Made by a program: the position numbers and the translations under genes. The notes below the pieces were generated by a model that ran no database searches, was not told the origin of the DNA, and saw only the letters and a list, made by a program, of their open reading frames with translations. DNA of 20,792 nucleotides from DASZQY01 sp048498575 (GTDB lineage Bacteria > Pseudomonadota > Alphaproteobacteria > Rhizobiales > Kaistiaceae), in the NCBI GenBank assembly GCA_048498575.1, contig JBEHXS010000028.1:1-20792 (forward strand), read 5' to 3'. Positions 1 through 6,357 of the stretch are shown piece by piece (position 1 is the first letter of the stretch; each line of letters starts with the position of its first letter).

Positions 1-402
1 GCCCGCGAATTCGACCTGACGCGGCGCTACGCCAGCCGCCTCGATCTTCGTGCCGCAAGCCTCAGCCAGGAGGTCGGCACGCTTTCCGGCGGCAACCAGC
101 AGAAGGTGGTGATCGGCAAGTGGCTGGCGACCGACCCGCGCGTCATCATTCTGGACGAGCCGACCAAGGGCATCGACGTCGGCTCCAAGGCGGCGGTGCA
201 TGCCTTCATGAGCGAGCTCACGGCGCAGGGTCTTGCAGTGATCATGGTGTCCTCCGAGCTGCCCGAAATTCTCGGCATGTCCGACCGCGTCATCGTCATG
301 CGCGACGGGCGCATTGCCGGCCGCTTCGACCGCGCCGGCCTGACCGCCGAGACGCTCGTCCGCGCCGCCACCGGCAACGTCGAAGCGCAGGCCGCCGCGT
401 GA
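1..402 (+). CDS. rhaT: Rhamnose ABC importer ATP-binding protein RhaT, 3' part only
   Basis: This is the C-terminal 133 residues of a double-domain sugar ABC ATPase; the gene begins before the window. Visible are the ABC signature LSGGNQQK (fragment residues 28-35), the Walker B stretch IILDEPTKGID with its Asp-Glu pair (52-53), and the SSELPEILGMSDRV segment typical of the second nucleotide-binding domain in the RbsA/XylG/MglA family. It would power sugar import on the cytoplasmic face of the membrane. The name RhaT (the rhizobial ATPase, not the E. coli proton symporter) rests on the downstream order P-Q-U-K, which matches the Rhizobium leguminosarum rhamnose operon. The stop TGA (400-402) overlaps a vestigial ATG (402-404). 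That TGATG is a duplicate of the real rhaP start 599 bp downstream, the two being separated by brnTA. Confidence 0.85.
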   Translation, partial: AREFDLTRRYASRLDLRAASLSQEVGTLSGGNQQKVVIGKWLATDPRVIILDEPTKGIDVGSKAAVHAFMSELTAQGLAVIMVSSELPEILGMSDRVIVMRDGRIAGRFDRAGLTAETLVRAATGNVEAQAAA

Positions 403-408
403 TGCGCC
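394..408. repeat. Left copy of 15-bp direct repeat flanking the brnTA insert
   Basis: GCCGCGTGATGCGCC is identical to positions 993-1007. It contains the rhaT stop overlapping an ATG (TGATG). Similarity extends a few bases upstream if one GCC codon is gapped. It looks like a duplicated target site, or a recombination footprint, left by entry of the toxin-antitoxin pair. Confidence 0.85.
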
Positions 409-409
409 G

Positions 410-709
410 CTATGCCCGCCGCGACCGTCGTACGATGGAGCGCAGTGCCGCATCGATGCGCGTTTGCCAGCCCGGCCCGCCGGCACGGAAATGGGTGAGC
501 ACGTCCGGTGACAGGCGGATGCTCACGGCCTCCTTGCGGTCTTTGGAGGGCGGGCGACCGCGCTGCACAAGCTTGGTCCCATGGTACAGCTCCGCCTTCT
601 CGAACCACTCGTCATTGAGCTCGGGAATTTCTTCGTATTCCTCAGGCGTGACGACGTGGGCATCAAGCTTCGCCAAGTCGGTGCGCGAATTTATTTTTTT
701 CCCGGTCAT
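410..709 (-). CDS. brnA: BrnA-type antitoxin
   Basis: This 99-residue protein is the antitoxin of a BrnT/BrnA type II pair. The C-terminal half carries the BrnA family pattern: RGRPPSKDRKEAVSIRLSPDV (about residues 51-71) forms the strand and start of a ribbon-helix-helix-like DNA-binding region, followed by FRAGGPGWQTRIDAALR. The N-terminal half is acidic and is expected to bind the toxin. The start ATG (707-709) lies inside the 3' end of brnT, overlapping it by 47 bp, so the two are translated together in the usual toxin-first order. BrnA proteins normally neutralise BrnT and repress the operon; that role is inferred here. The stop codon (410-412) lies one base beyond the left direct repeat, so the insert has been trimmed to the gene pair itself. 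Confidence 0.88.
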   Translation of the reverse strand: MTGKKINSRTDLAKLDAHVVTPEEYEEIPELNDEWFEKAELYHGTKLVQRGRPPSKDRKEAVSIRLSPDVLTHFRAGGPGWQTRIDAALRSIVRRSRRA

Positions 710-941
710 TCGCCTTCCTCATCGAAATTACGTGACGAGCTTCGCCACGCGGCGTCCAGACAATGACAACCATCCGCCCGCGGAACGTGCCGATAGTCAC
801 GATGCGCTGCTCGCCGTAGTCTCTTCGGTCATCGACGTAGTTCAGGCTGACGCCTTCGAAGACCTCGGCCGCATCGGCAAAGTCCACACCGCGATCGGCA
901 AGCGTTTGGTCTCGCTTGCGCGGGTCGAAGGTGATCCGCAT
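663..941 (-). CDS. brnT: BrnT-type ribonuclease toxin
   Basis: This 92-residue protein is a RelE-fold toxin of the BrnT family, expected to cut RNA and stall translation when its antitoxin is lost. The visible family pattern runs MRITFDPRKR at the N terminus, a GVDFADAAEVFEG segment, the core DDRRDYGEQR followed by IGTFRGRMVVIVWTPRG, and the ending HVISMRKANDREKNKF, the counterpart of the usual ISARKA..ER tail. Length and start match family members. It overlaps brnA by 47 bp. The gene is visibly AT-richer than the rhamnose genes on either side and opposes them, which fits acquisition by transfer. No ribosome binding site precedes the ATG, and the predicted transcription start falls on it, so translation may be leaderless. 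Confidence 0.88.
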   Translation of the reverse strand: MRITFDPRKRDQTLADRGVDFADAAEVFEGVSLNYVDDRRDYGEQRIVTIGTFRGRMVVIVWTPRGEARHVISMRKANDREKNKFAHRLGEA

Positions 942-947
942 CGAATT

Positions 948-976
948 AATGTATATACAATAATTGCCGGCGTCAA
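948..976 (-). promoter_or_regulatory. Predicted sigma-70-type promoter of brnTA
   Basis: On the minus strand TTGACG (plus 971-976) is followed by a 17-bp spacer and TACATT (plus 948-953). That is five and four matches to the -35 and -10 consensus at ideal spacing. The expected start point, about seven bases further on, coincides with the brnT ATG at 941. Confidence 0.55.
950..959. promoter_or_regulatory. Palindrome overlapping the brnTA -10 box, candidate BrnA operator
   Basis: TGTATATACA is a perfect 10-bp palindrome that overlaps the predicted -10 element and ends nine bases before the brnT start codon. BrnA antitoxins autorepress their operons, so a palindrome here is the obvious operator candidate. 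The assignment is inference from position. Confidence 0.45.
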
Positions 977-992
977 CCGGCTGGCACGGAAG

Positions 993-1007
993 GCCGCGTG
1001 ATGCGCC
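993..1007. repeat. Right copy of 15-bp direct repeat flanking the brnTA insert
   Basis: This copy is identical to 394-408. It supplies the true rhaP start: a Shine-Dalgarno-like GGAAGG (988-993) stands seven bases before the ATG at 1001, and a TGA (999-1001) overlaps that ATG exactly as at the left copy. Confidence 0.85.
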
Positions 1008-1972
1008 TCAGTCGCGACATCCTGCTTGCCGCGATCCTGGTGGTGATGCTGGTCGCCATCGGCACGGTCAGCCCGGCCTTCGTCGCGCCGGGCAATCTCG
1101 TCACTCTGTTCAACGACAACGCCATCCTCATCATGGTCGCGCTCGGCCAGATGACGGTGATCCTGACCAAGTGCATCGATCTTTCGGTCGGCGCCAATAT
1201 CGCCTTCACCGGCGTGCTGGTCTCGCTGGTCAACGCCCACGCGCCCGGCGTGCCGATACCGCTGCTGATGTTGATGGCGGCACTGGTCGGGCTGGCGCTC
1301 GGCGCCTTCAACGGCCTCCTGGTCTGGCTGGTGCGCATTCCGCCGATCGTGGTGACGCTGGGCACGCTGTCGATCTACCGCGGCCTCGCTTTCATCGCCT
1401 CGAACGGGACCTCGATCGTCGGCAAGCAGATGAGCGTCGCGTTCATTGCCTGGCCGCGCTTTCCGATCCTGGGCCTGCCGCTGATGTCGTGGTTCGCGAT
1501 CGTCGTCGTCATCCTGTTCGCGGTGCTGCTGCGCTTCACGCGCCTCGGCCGCGCCTTCTTCGCCACCGGCGGCAACCCGACCGCCGCCGTCTATACCGGC
1601 ATCAACGTCGGCCGCACGCAGTTCATCGCCTTCTGCGTTTCCGGCACCATCGCCGGCTTCTGCGGCTACCTGTGGGCGTCGCGCTACACCATCGCCTACG
1701 TCGACATCGCCGGCGGTTTCGAACTCGACGTGATTGCGGCCTGCGTCATCGGCGGCGTCTCGATCTCGGGCGGCATTGGCACGGTCTCGGGGGCGGTGCT
1801 CGGCGCCTTGTTCCTCGGGCTGGTCAAGAATGCGCTGCCGGTCATCCACGTCTCGCCGTTCTGGCAGCTCGCCATTTCCGGCGCCGCCATCCTCGGCGCC
1901 GTCGTCATCAACGCCACGCGCGAGAACCGCCGCCGCGGCCGCCTCATCCTCAAGGAAGCGGTGGCCGCATGA
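1001..1972 (+). CDS. rhaP: Rhamnose ABC importer permease RhaP
   Basis: This 323-residue integral membrane protein is one of two permeases of the rhamnose importer (RbsC/AraH-like BPD_transp_2 family). It is strongly hydrophobic, with about eight to ten membrane segments. It carries the family's IDLSVGAN motif in the sequence TKCIDLSVGAN and the conserved RIPPIVVTLGTLSIYRGLAF stretch that follows. I chose ATG 1001 over the GTG at 998 because GGAAGG at 988-993 is correctly spaced and because 1001 is the ATG of the duplicated TGATG. It overlaps rhaQ by four bases (ATGA, 1969-1972). Before brnTA entered, its start evidently overlapped the rhaT stop, so the pair were once translationally coupled. 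Confidence 0.87.
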   Translation: MRLSRDILLAAILVVMLVAIGTVSPAFVAPGNLVTLFNDNAILIMVALGQMTVILTKCIDLSVGANIAFTGVLVSLVNAHAPGVPIPLLMLMAALVGLALGAFNGLLVWLVRIPPIVVTLGTLSIYRGLAFIASNGTSIVGKQMSVAFIAWPRFPILGLPLMSWFAIVVVILFAVLLRFTRLGRAFFATGGNPTAAVYTGINVGRTQFIAFCVSGTIAGFCGYLWASRYTIAYVDIAGGFELDVIAACVIGGVSISGGIGTVSGAVLGALFLGLVKNALPVIHVSPFWQLAISGAAILGAVVINATRENRRRGRLILKEAVAA

Positions 1973-2970
1973 CCGACGCTCTTGCGCCACGCATCATTCC
2001 CGACCGCGTCCCGGTCCGCTTCGCCTTCTGGAAGCGGTGGGAGACGATCCTTTGCATCGTCGCGGTGCTGATCTTCATTTTCGATGCGACGGCCTCGCCG
2101 CATTTCCTCAACCCGTACAGCCTCTCCGACGCGACCTATAATTTCACCGAGCAGGGCATCATCGCCTTTGCCATGGCGCTGCTCATCATCGCCGGCGAGA
2201 TCGACCTGTCGGTGGCCTCGATCGTTGCGCTGTCGTCGACGGCGATGGGCGCTGCCGCGACGGCCGGCGCGCCCTGGCCGCTGCTGGTCGTGATTTCGCT
2301 CGCCGTCGGCGTCGTCGCCGGTGCCTTCAACGGCTTCATCGTCACCCGCTTCCGCGTGCCGTCGATCGTCGTCACCATTGGCACCATGAGCCTCTACCGC
2401 GGCATCGCCTACGTCGTGCTCGGCGATCAGGTCTATCGCACCTATCCGCCGGGCTTCGATTTCTTCGGCCAGGGCTATGTCTGGTGGGTGCTCTCCTTCG
2501 AGTTCGTCCTGTTCCTGGTGCTGGCGGTCGTCTTCGGCATCGTGCTGCACATGACGGTATTTGGCCGCCGCATCTACGCCATCGGCAACAACCCGGTGGC
2601 GGCGTTGTTCTCCGGCGTCCAGGTCGATCGCATCCGCTTCATCCTGTTCATGCTCACCGGGCTGATGAGCGGCGTCGCCGCGGTGCTGCTCACCTCGCGC
2701 ATCGCCTCGACGCGCCCCACCATCGCCACCGGCTACGAGTTGCAGGCGGTCACCATGGTGGTGCTCGGCGGCGTCAACATCCTTGGCGGCTCGGGCACGA
2801 TTCCGGGCGTCGTCGTCGCCGCCTTCGTGATGGGGCTGGTGACCTTCGGCCTCGGATTGCTCAACGTGCCGGGCATCGTGCAGTCGGTGGTGATCGGCGC
2901 GCTCCTGATCGCGGTGATCGCGCTGCCCATCGTGGCGGGGCGCCTGTTCGGGCGGCGAAGGGCGGCGTAG
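1969..2970 (+). CDS. rhaQ: Rhamnose ABC importer permease RhaQ
   Basis: This 333-residue permease is the partner of RhaP. A cytoplasmic N-terminal tail of about 25 residues precedes the hydrophobic core. The family motif appears as GEIDLSVASIVALSS, and the RFRVPSIVVTIGTMSLYRGIAY segment aligns with the same region in RhaP, while overall sequence differs enough to imply a heterodimeric channel. The C-terminal part holds the GGVNILGGSGTIPGVV glycine-rich stretch expected of this family. The start overlaps the rhaP stop (ATGA), and the stop TAG is followed with no gap by rhaU, a fully compact operon. Confidence 0.87.
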   Translation: MTDALAPRIIPDRVPVRFAFWKRWETILCIVAVLIFIFDATASPHFLNPYSLSDATYNFTEQGIIAFAMALLIIAGEIDLSVASIVALSSTAMGAAATAGAPWPLLVVISLAVGVVAGAFNGFIVTRFRVPSIVVTIGTMSLYRGIAYVVLGDQVYRTYPPGFDFFGQGYVWWVLSFEFVLFLVLAVVFGIVLHMTVFGRRIYAIGNNPVAALFSGVQVDRIRFILFMLTGLMSGVAAVLLTSRIASTRPTIATGYELQAVTMVVLGGVNILGGSGTIPGVVVAAFVMGLVTFGLGLLNVPGIVQSVVIGALLIAVIALPIVAGRLFGRRRAA

Positions 2971-3285
2971 ATGCAGAAGTATGCCTTCAAGATGCAGCTC
3001 AATCCCGGCATGGAGGCCGAGTACAAGCGCCGCCACGACGCGATCTGGCCGGAGCTGGTGGCCCTGCTCAAGGAAGCCGGCGTCTCCGACTATTCGATCC
3101 ATCTCGACCGCGACACCGACACGCTGTTCGCGGTGCTGTGGCGCGCCGACGACCACGGCATGGACGATCTGCCCAGCCATCCGGTCATGCGGCGCTGGTG
3201 GGCCCACATGGCTGACATCATGCAGGTGAAGCCGGACAACGAGCCGGTATCGATCCCGCTCGTCACCGTCTTCCACATGGACTAG
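2971..3285 (+). CDS. rhaU: L-rhamnose mutarotase
   Basis: This 104-residue enzyme interconverts the alpha and beta anomers of L-rhamnose in the cytoplasm. It shows the RhaM/RhaU signature: Tyr18 and His22 in EYKRRHDAIWPEL match the active-site Tyr and His of the E. coli and rhizobial enzymes. The family segments VSDYSIHLD, LFAVLWR, the WW pair at 76-77 and the C-terminal VFHMD are all present, and the length is normal. The ATG follows the rhaQ stop directly and the stop lies two bases before rhaK. Its presence between permeases and kinase is what makes rhamnose the most likely substrate of the whole operon. Confidence 0.93.
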   Translation: MQKYAFKMQLNPGMEAEYKRRHDAIWPELVALLKEAGVSDYSIHLDRDTDTLFAVLWRADDHGMDDLPSHPVMRRWWAHMADIMQVKPDNEPVSIPLVTVFHMD

Positions 3286-3287
3286 CG

Positions 3288-4673
3288 ATGCGCGAAGCGG
3301 CGGTCGCCGTTGTCGACATTGGCAAGTCGAACGCCAAGCTCGCGCTGGTCGAGCGCGCGGGCCGGGCCACGATTGCCGTGCGCACCATCGGCAATGCGGT
3401 GGCGCCGGCGCCGCCCTATCCGCACTACGACGTCGACCGCCTGTGGGCGTGGATCGTCGCCGGGCTCCGCGAGTTTGCGCAGCAGGCCGACGTCGAGGCG
3501 ATTGCGGTGACGACCCACGGCGCGTCGCTGGCGCTCATGGCGGGCGACCGGCTGGCGCTGCCGGTACTGGACTACGAGCACGACCTTTCGTCGGTGAGCG
3601 CGGCCTATGACGCCGTGCGCGGCGATTTTTCCGAGACGCTGTCGCCGAACCTGCCGGGCGGGCTCAACGCCGGAAGGCAACTCTACTGGCAGCGCACGAT
3701 GTTTCCGGCGGAGTTCGCGAAGGTGGAAGCGATTCTGCCGTATCCGCAGTACTGGGTGTGGCGGCTGACGGGGCGGCAGGTGACGGAAGCGACGTCGCTC
3801 GGCAGCCACACCGACCTGTGGAACCCGCGCGCCGGAACCTGGTCGCGCTTCGCGGTCGCGGAAGGATGGGACCGTTTGTTTCCGCCGCTGGTGCGGCCGT
3901 GGGATACGGTCGGCACGCTGCTGCCGGCACTCGCCGCCGAGACCGGAATATCCGCGACATGCCGCGTCGTCGCCGGCATCCACGATTCCAACGCCAGCCT
4001 GCTGCCCCATCTGATCGCGCGGCCGAAGCCGTTCGCGGTGCTTTCGACCGGAACGTGGATGATCGTGTTCGCGCCCGGCGGCGGTCTCGACGCGCTGGCC
4101 GGCGATCGCGACTGCCTCGCCAACGTCGACGCCTTCGGCGAGGCGGTGCCCTCGGCGCGCTTTATGGCGGGGCGCGAGTACGAGATCATCGCCGGCAACG
4201 AGCGCAAGGCGGACGATGGCGCCCTTGCGCGCGTCATCGCCGACAAGATCATGGCGCTGCCGGCGTTTGCCGCCGGCACCGGACCGTACGGCCGATGTGT
4301 TGGCCGTTGGTCGGTGCCGCCCGAGCGGCTGTCGCCGGGTGAGCGCGCTGCGGCCGGTGCCCTCTACGCCGCGCTCATGGCCGAGACGTGCCTGAAGCTC
4401 GCCGGTGCCAGCGGGCCCGTCATCGTCGAGGGGCCGTTCGCGCGGAACGCGGCGTTTCTCGCTGCGCTGGCGGCGCTCGTGCCGTGGCCGGTGATCGCCC
4501 GCCCCGATGCGACCGGCACTACCGATGGCGCTGCGCTGCTGGCCTATGGGCCGGATGCCGCGCCGCCGATCGACTACGCCGCGCCGGTGGCGCCGCTTGC
4601 CATCGATCTCGGGGACTATGCGGCCGCCTGGCGGGCCGCGGCCGACGAAGCCTTCGACCGCGCCCGCGCCTAG
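3288..4673 (+). CDS. rhaK: FGGY-family rhamnose kinase RhaK
   Basis: This 461-residue carbohydrate kinase of the FGGY superfamily is expected to phosphorylate the imported sugar. Visible are the N-terminal phosphate-binding strand VAVVDIGKSNAKLAL (about residues 6-20), the catalytic Asp233 in AGIHDSNASL, the second phosphate motif LSTGTWM and the adenosine-region EGPFARN. In R. leguminosarum the homologous kinase is needed for activity of the rhamnose transporter as well as for metabolism, and the tight linkage here fits that. The gene starts two bases after rhaU. It is the last + strand gene of the operon and runs tail to tail with the minus-strand gene ending at 4699. The isomerase and aldolase genes of a full rhamnose pathway are not in the window. 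Confidence 0.85.
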   Translation: MREAAVAVVDIGKSNAKLALVERAGRATIAVRTIGNAVAPAPPYPHYDVDRLWAWIVAGLREFAQQADVEAIAVTTHGASLALMAGDRLALPVLDYEHDLSSVSAAYDAVRGDFSETLSPNLPGGLNAGRQLYWQRTMFPAEFAKVEAILPYPQYWVWRLTGRQVTEATSLGSHTDLWNPRAGTWSRFAVAEGWDRLFPPLVRPWDTVGTLLPALAAETGISATCRVVAGIHDSNASLLPHLIARPKPFAVLSTGTWMIVFAPGGGLDALAGDRDCLANVDAFGEAVPSARFMAGREYEIIAGNERKADDGALARVIADKIMALPAFAAGTGPYGRCVGRWSVPPERLSPGERAAAGALYAALMAETCLKLAGASGPVIVEGPFARNAAFLAALAALVPWPVIARPDATGTTDGAALLAYGPDAAPPIDYAAPVAPLAIDLGDYAAAWRAAADEAFDRARA

Positions 4674-4698
4674 GGCATTGCCGGCAGCGAGTGATGCC

Positions 4699-5460
4699 TC
4701 AGCCGGCGAGCCACGCGAACGATTGCTTCCACAGCCGGGCGTAGCCTTCCCACGCGATGAACTCGGGCGGCAGCCAGTGCGGGCCGATGTCGGACGTCCA
4801 TGCCAGCGTGCGGCCCTTGCCGGCCTTGCCGGCGACGAGCAGGGGCTTCGCGCCGTAATCGTCGGAGACGGTCGCGAGCACGTCGGCGCCGCGCTTCGCC
4901 TTCACCTCGTTGAAACCGAGGAGATAGGGCCACTTGGTGCCGAGCCCGGCGGTCACCGCATGCTTCTTCGCCTTTACAACCGGGTCGAAGCCTTCCGGCA
5001 CCTCGACGCGGTCGTCGTAGGGCAGGATCTCGACCGGCAGCACGTCCTCGATCGCCGTGCCGTGATAGCGGGCGCCGCCGTTGATGCCCTGGAATGAGTA
5101 GTAGCCGCCGACCATCATCAGCCCGCCGCCGGCGCGCACGAAGTCGCGGATGAGGTTGAGCCGGTTCGGCGTGCGCTGGCTCTTCAGCCACGTATCGGGA
5201 TGCAGCAGCAGCGTGTTCGCGCCGATGTCGGAGAGGACGACGACGTCGTAGGGAGCCAAAGCTTCGAGCGATGCCGGGAAGGCGGTCTGCGCCTCGTGCG
5301 ACGGCATGTAGGCGAGGTCGATGTCGCTTCCCTTGAGGGCCGCAACCAAGGGCTCGGCGCCGAGATGGAAGGTGACACTGCCGAACTGGTCGAAGCCCTT
5401 GAAATGCGTGGCCGCGCTCACCCACGACTCGCCGGCCAGCAACACGCTCGTCCTTGCCAT
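4699..5460 (-). CDS. GATase-1-like / ThuA-like protein without cysteine
   Basis: This 253-residue protein has the flavodoxin-like layout of the class I glutamine amidotransferase-like group that databases often label glutamine amidotransferase. Seen are an opening strand SVLLAGESWVS, a YDVVVLSDIGANTLLL strand-turn, and the elbow LMMVGGYYSFQG (about 114-125). In true amidotransferases the elbow carries the catalytic Cys; here it is Tyr, and the whole protein contains no cysteine, so Cys-dependent glutaminase activity is excluded. I chose ATG 5460 because an AAAGGA ribosome site stands just upstream and the family normally begins there; an in-frame ATG at 5532 would add 24 unrelated residues. 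Such genes often sit beside sugar transport operons, which fits rhaK next door. The role is unknown. Confidence 0.75.
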   Translation of the reverse strand: MARTSVLLAGESWVSAATHFKGFDQFGSVTFHLGAEPLVAALKGSDIDLAYMPSHEAQTAFPASLEALAPYDVVVLSDIGANTLLLHPDTWLKSQRTPNRLNLIRDFVRAGGGLMMVGGYYSFQGINGGARYHGTAIEDVLPVEILPYDDRVEVPEGFDPVVKAKKHAVTAGLGTKWPYLLGFNEVKAKRGADVLATVSDDYGAKPLLVAGKAGKGRTLAWTSDIGPHWLPPEFIAWEGYARLWKQSFAWLAG

Positions 5461-5541
5461 TTTCGTCCTTTCCCCCGTGGTGCCGGCAGCGCCGGCCAAA
5501 ATCTCATCAACCGTTGCGCACGATGCGCTCACTTTTTCATC

Positions 5542-5570
5542 TTGACCATTCTAGCATCAATAACTAAAAA
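5542..5570 (+). promoter_or_regulatory. Predicted promoter of the amino-acid ABC operon
   Basis: TTGACC (5542-5547), a 17-bp spacer and TAAAAA (5565-5570) give five and four matches to the sigma-70 hexamers. The 228-bp gap (5461-5688) is the most AT-rich part of the window and must serve both the minus-strand GATase-like gene and the + strand operon. Confidence 0.4.
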
Positions 5571-5589
5571 AGTTGACCATCATTCAACT
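5571..5589. promoter_or_regulatory. Inverted repeat at the predicted start point, candidate operator
   Basis: AGTTGA-N7-TCAACT is a perfect 6-bp inverted repeat immediately downstream of the predicted -10 box. TTGACCAT occurs at 5542-5549 and again at 5573-5580, 31 bp apart, about three helical turns. The arrangement suggests regulator binding, possibly by the XRE-cupin protein at the end of the operon. That link is inferred. Confidence 0.4.
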
Positions 5590-5688
5590 TTGCCCGTAAC
5601 GGGGCGGAGATTGAGAGAATAGACGACACAACCACCGATAGAGTGGCTGTGCATGGACACTATTGTTCGCGCCGGGGGGCCGTAAGAC

Positions 5689-6357
5689 TTGGCGTATAAT
5701 TGGCACTTCGAAGTACTGGTGCCGTATTGGCCAGTCTTTGTTAATGGCGCGATCAAGACGTTACAGCTGACGTTCGGGGCGGCGGTGCTTGGCGTCGCGA
5801 TCGGGCTACCGGCCGGCGTCGGCCGGGAATCGCGCATTGCGCCCGTGCGCTACGCGATGACCGCCTACATCGAATTCATCCGCGGCACGCCGGCCCTCGT
5901 TCAGATCGTCTGGATCTATTACTGCCTGCCGATCCTCACCGGCCTCCAGCTCAGCTCGACCAGCACGATGATCATCGCGCTCGGCATCCACGAGGGCGCC
6001 TACGTCGCGGAGATATTCCGCGCCGGCATCGGCGCGGTCGATCGCGGCCAGTTCGCTGCCGCTTATTCGCTCGGCATGTCGCGCATGCGCGCGCTCCGGC
6101 GGATCATCCTGCCCCAGGCCATCCAGAAGATGGTGCCGCCGTTCGTCAACGAATTCGCCAACCTGCTCAAGGTGACGACTCTGGGCTCGGTCATCGCCGT
6201 CAACGAACTCCAGCACAGCGCGACCGGCCTGATCTCGGTGATCTACCGGCCGCTCGAGGTCTACACGGCGCTCGCCGCCGTCTTCTTCATCATCACCTAT
6301 CCGCTGATCTTCCTCGCGCGCCGTCTCGAGCGCCGCCTGAACAGGCATGCCGGATGA
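5689..6357 (+). CDS. Polar amino-acid-type ABC importer permease
   Basis: This 222-residue permease belongs to the HisM/GlnP family. It has the N-terminal pattern YNWHFEVLV...FVNGAIKTLQLTF, the loop EFIRGTPALVQIVWIYY, and the ATPase-contact loop EIFRAGIGAVDRGQFAAAYSLG followed by ILPQAIQKMVPPFVNEF. About five membrane segments are visible. The start is a TTG, chosen because the open frame is closed by TAA at 5683-5685 and because this start gives the normal N terminus; a G-rich tract (5674-5679) could act as ribosome site. It is the only permease of the system, so the channel is probably a homodimer. It overlaps the ATPase gene by four bases (ATGA). The substrate is unknown but is probably the compound handled by the ureohydrolase-like enzyme downstream. 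Confidence 0.85.
   Translation: MAYNWHFEVLVPYWPVFVNGAIKTLQLTFGAAVLGVAIGLPAGVGRESRIAPVRYAMTAYIEFIRGTPALVQIVWIYYCLPILTGLQLSSTSTMIIALGIHEGAYVAEIFRAGIGAVDRGQFAAAYSLGMSRMRALRRIILPQAIQKMVPPFVNEFANLLKVTTLGSVIAVNELQHSATGLISVIYRPLEVYTALAAVFFIITYPLIFLARRLERRLNRHAG

Noticed and set aside
394..1007. brnTA block as an insertion sequence or integron cassette
   Set aside because: No transposase, terminal inverted repeats or attC-like hairpin could be found; only the direct repeat is supported.
964..1968. N-terminal extension of rhaQ reading through rhaP in another frame (total 668 codons)
   Set aside because: The extension is low-complexity Arg/His-rich; rhaQ clearly starts at the ATGA overlap at 1969.
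1696..3276. Long open frame on the minus strand opposite rhaP, rhaQ and rhaU (526 codons)
   Set aside because: Its product is dominated by Asp, His, Arg, Gln and Ala with no motif, the usual antisense shadow of GC-rich genes; the + strand genes are unmistakable.
5461..5532. Longer N terminus for the GATase-like gene starting at an ATG at 5532
   Set aside because: The added residues do not resemble the family start, and a good ribosome site precedes the ATG at 5460.
5695..5700. Perfect TATAAT at the beginning of the permease gene
   Set aside because: It lies inside codons 3-4 and no -35 element is found at a suitable distance.
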